Shown here: in pieces, positions 37,129-37,350 of the stretch | Layout: each line of letters begins with the position of its first letter | Position numbering within the stretch: position 1 is the first letter of the stretch | From: a virus | Strand: one strand, 5' to 3' | Length of the DNA stretch: 37,350 nt | IMG/VR virus record: IMGVR_UViG_3300010399_000060 | Coordinates: 1-37,350 of that record | The notes under the pieces: model-generated | Database searches by the model: none | What the model was told of the DNA's origin: nothing | The model's input: the letters and a program-made list of their open reading frames with translations, nothing else | Program-made: the position numbers and the translations under genes

Positions 37129-37350
37129 TCATCTCACAACGGCATCGATCTGGGTCCCTCCATCACCGCCGGATCCCTCCGAGCCGACAGCCAACATCGC
37201 GTCCAGGCAGTCGAGCGCGAGCTTCCAACCAGCGGCCTCAGCGGCCCAACCAGCGGCCCAACCAGCGGCCTCAGCGGCCCGACCAGCGGCCCGACCAGCG
37301 GCCTCAGCGGCCCAACCAGCGGCCCAACCAGCGGCCTCAGCGGCCCAACC
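37129..37350 (-). CDS. Repeat-tailed phage protein, 3' part (gene begins at 567)
   Basis: This open frame enters at the right edge on the minus strand and ends at TGA 37131-37129. It continues the AAGW/AAEAAG repeat seen at the left edge, then leaves the repeat into a short unique tail (WKLALDCLDAMLAVGS...). Window length is divisible by 3, so a direct end-to-start join keeps the frame. Overlapping the 3-nt 'acc' shared by both ends would also keep it. The gene is therefore one continuous reading frame on a circular or circularly permuted molecule. True repeat number at the junction is uncertain. Confidence 0.75.
   Translation of the reverse strand, partial: GWAAEAAGWAAGWAAEAAGRAAGRAAEAAGWAAGWAAEAAGWKLALDCLDAMLAVGSEGSGGDGGTQIDAVVR
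37227..37350. repeat. GC-rich coding minisatellite, right part
   Basis: Same 12-nt and 21-nt units as at 1-190, in the same orientation and frame, with very little divergence between copies. Near identity points to recent expansion or to uncertain copy number in assembly. Confidence 0.85.

Overview
The window looks like a complete, circularly permuted genome of a temperate siphovirus-like phage of about 37 kb. It has a full tailed-phage morphogenesis set, a tyrosine integrase beside an attP that carries the 3' half of a tRNA-Ala(CGC) gene, and a gene broken by the two window ends. That gene lies on the minus strand from 567 down to 1 and from 37350 down to 37129, and both halves share one reading frame. 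DNA is uniformly GC-rich. The host is not named by the sequence. A GC-rich environmental bacterium, possibly a planctomycete, is my guess from remembered small hypothetical proteins (notably 5691-5945), and it is weak.

Layout. (1) 1-3577, minus: an early operon of small proteins (zinc-ribbon-like, winged-helix-like, hypothetical) plus a Rad52-type annealing protein, often joined by 4-nt stop/start overlaps. (2) 3580-3806: a divergent control region with a promoter on each strand and a hairpin. (3) 3807-4502, plus: a ribbon-helix-helix-like protein, a small unknown and a Cro-like HTH protein. (4) 4503-6232: two operator-like dyads, a secreted Pro/Ala/Gln-rich protein, and three small genes, two of them behind identical 44-bp hairpin leaders, including a 22-residue Tyr/Cys peptide and a 50-residue membrane peptide. 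(5) 6375-7361, minus: a second tyrosine recombinase flanked by related dyads. (6) 7553-9658, plus: a sigma factor followed by a cassette with a matrixin-like zinc protease and a holin-like membrane protein. (7) 9667-30942, plus: Gp157-like protein, terminase, portal, scaffold, capsid, a run of beta-rich putative structural proteins (one with a signal peptide, one made of about 23 copies of a 20-residue glycine repeat), connectors, tail tube, a zincin-tipped protein with a small Cys partner, tape measure, tail hub and a fibre-like protein. (8) 31070-34591, mostly minus: a membrane protein, regulators (ArsR-like winged helix, two proteins with segments resembling the RNA polymerase alpha C-terminal domain, an RHH protein) and the integrase. 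(9) 34592-35209: attP and a nested palindrome of seven iteron-like motifs. (10) 35210-37034, minus: a replication operon ending in a RepA-like ATPase.

How it fits together. The phage seems to integrate into a tRNA-Ala gene and to replicate from an iteron/palindrome origin next to its RepA-like ATPase. It probably recombines with Rad52-type annealing and redirects host transcription through its own sigma factor and alpha-CTD-like proteins. The most unusual parts are the nested 224-bp palindrome, a two-copy leader element with an invariant loop and differing but still pairing stems, the duplicated hairpin leaders in front of micro-genes, two different zinc metalloproteases with no recognisable endolysin, and the glycine-repeat structural protein.
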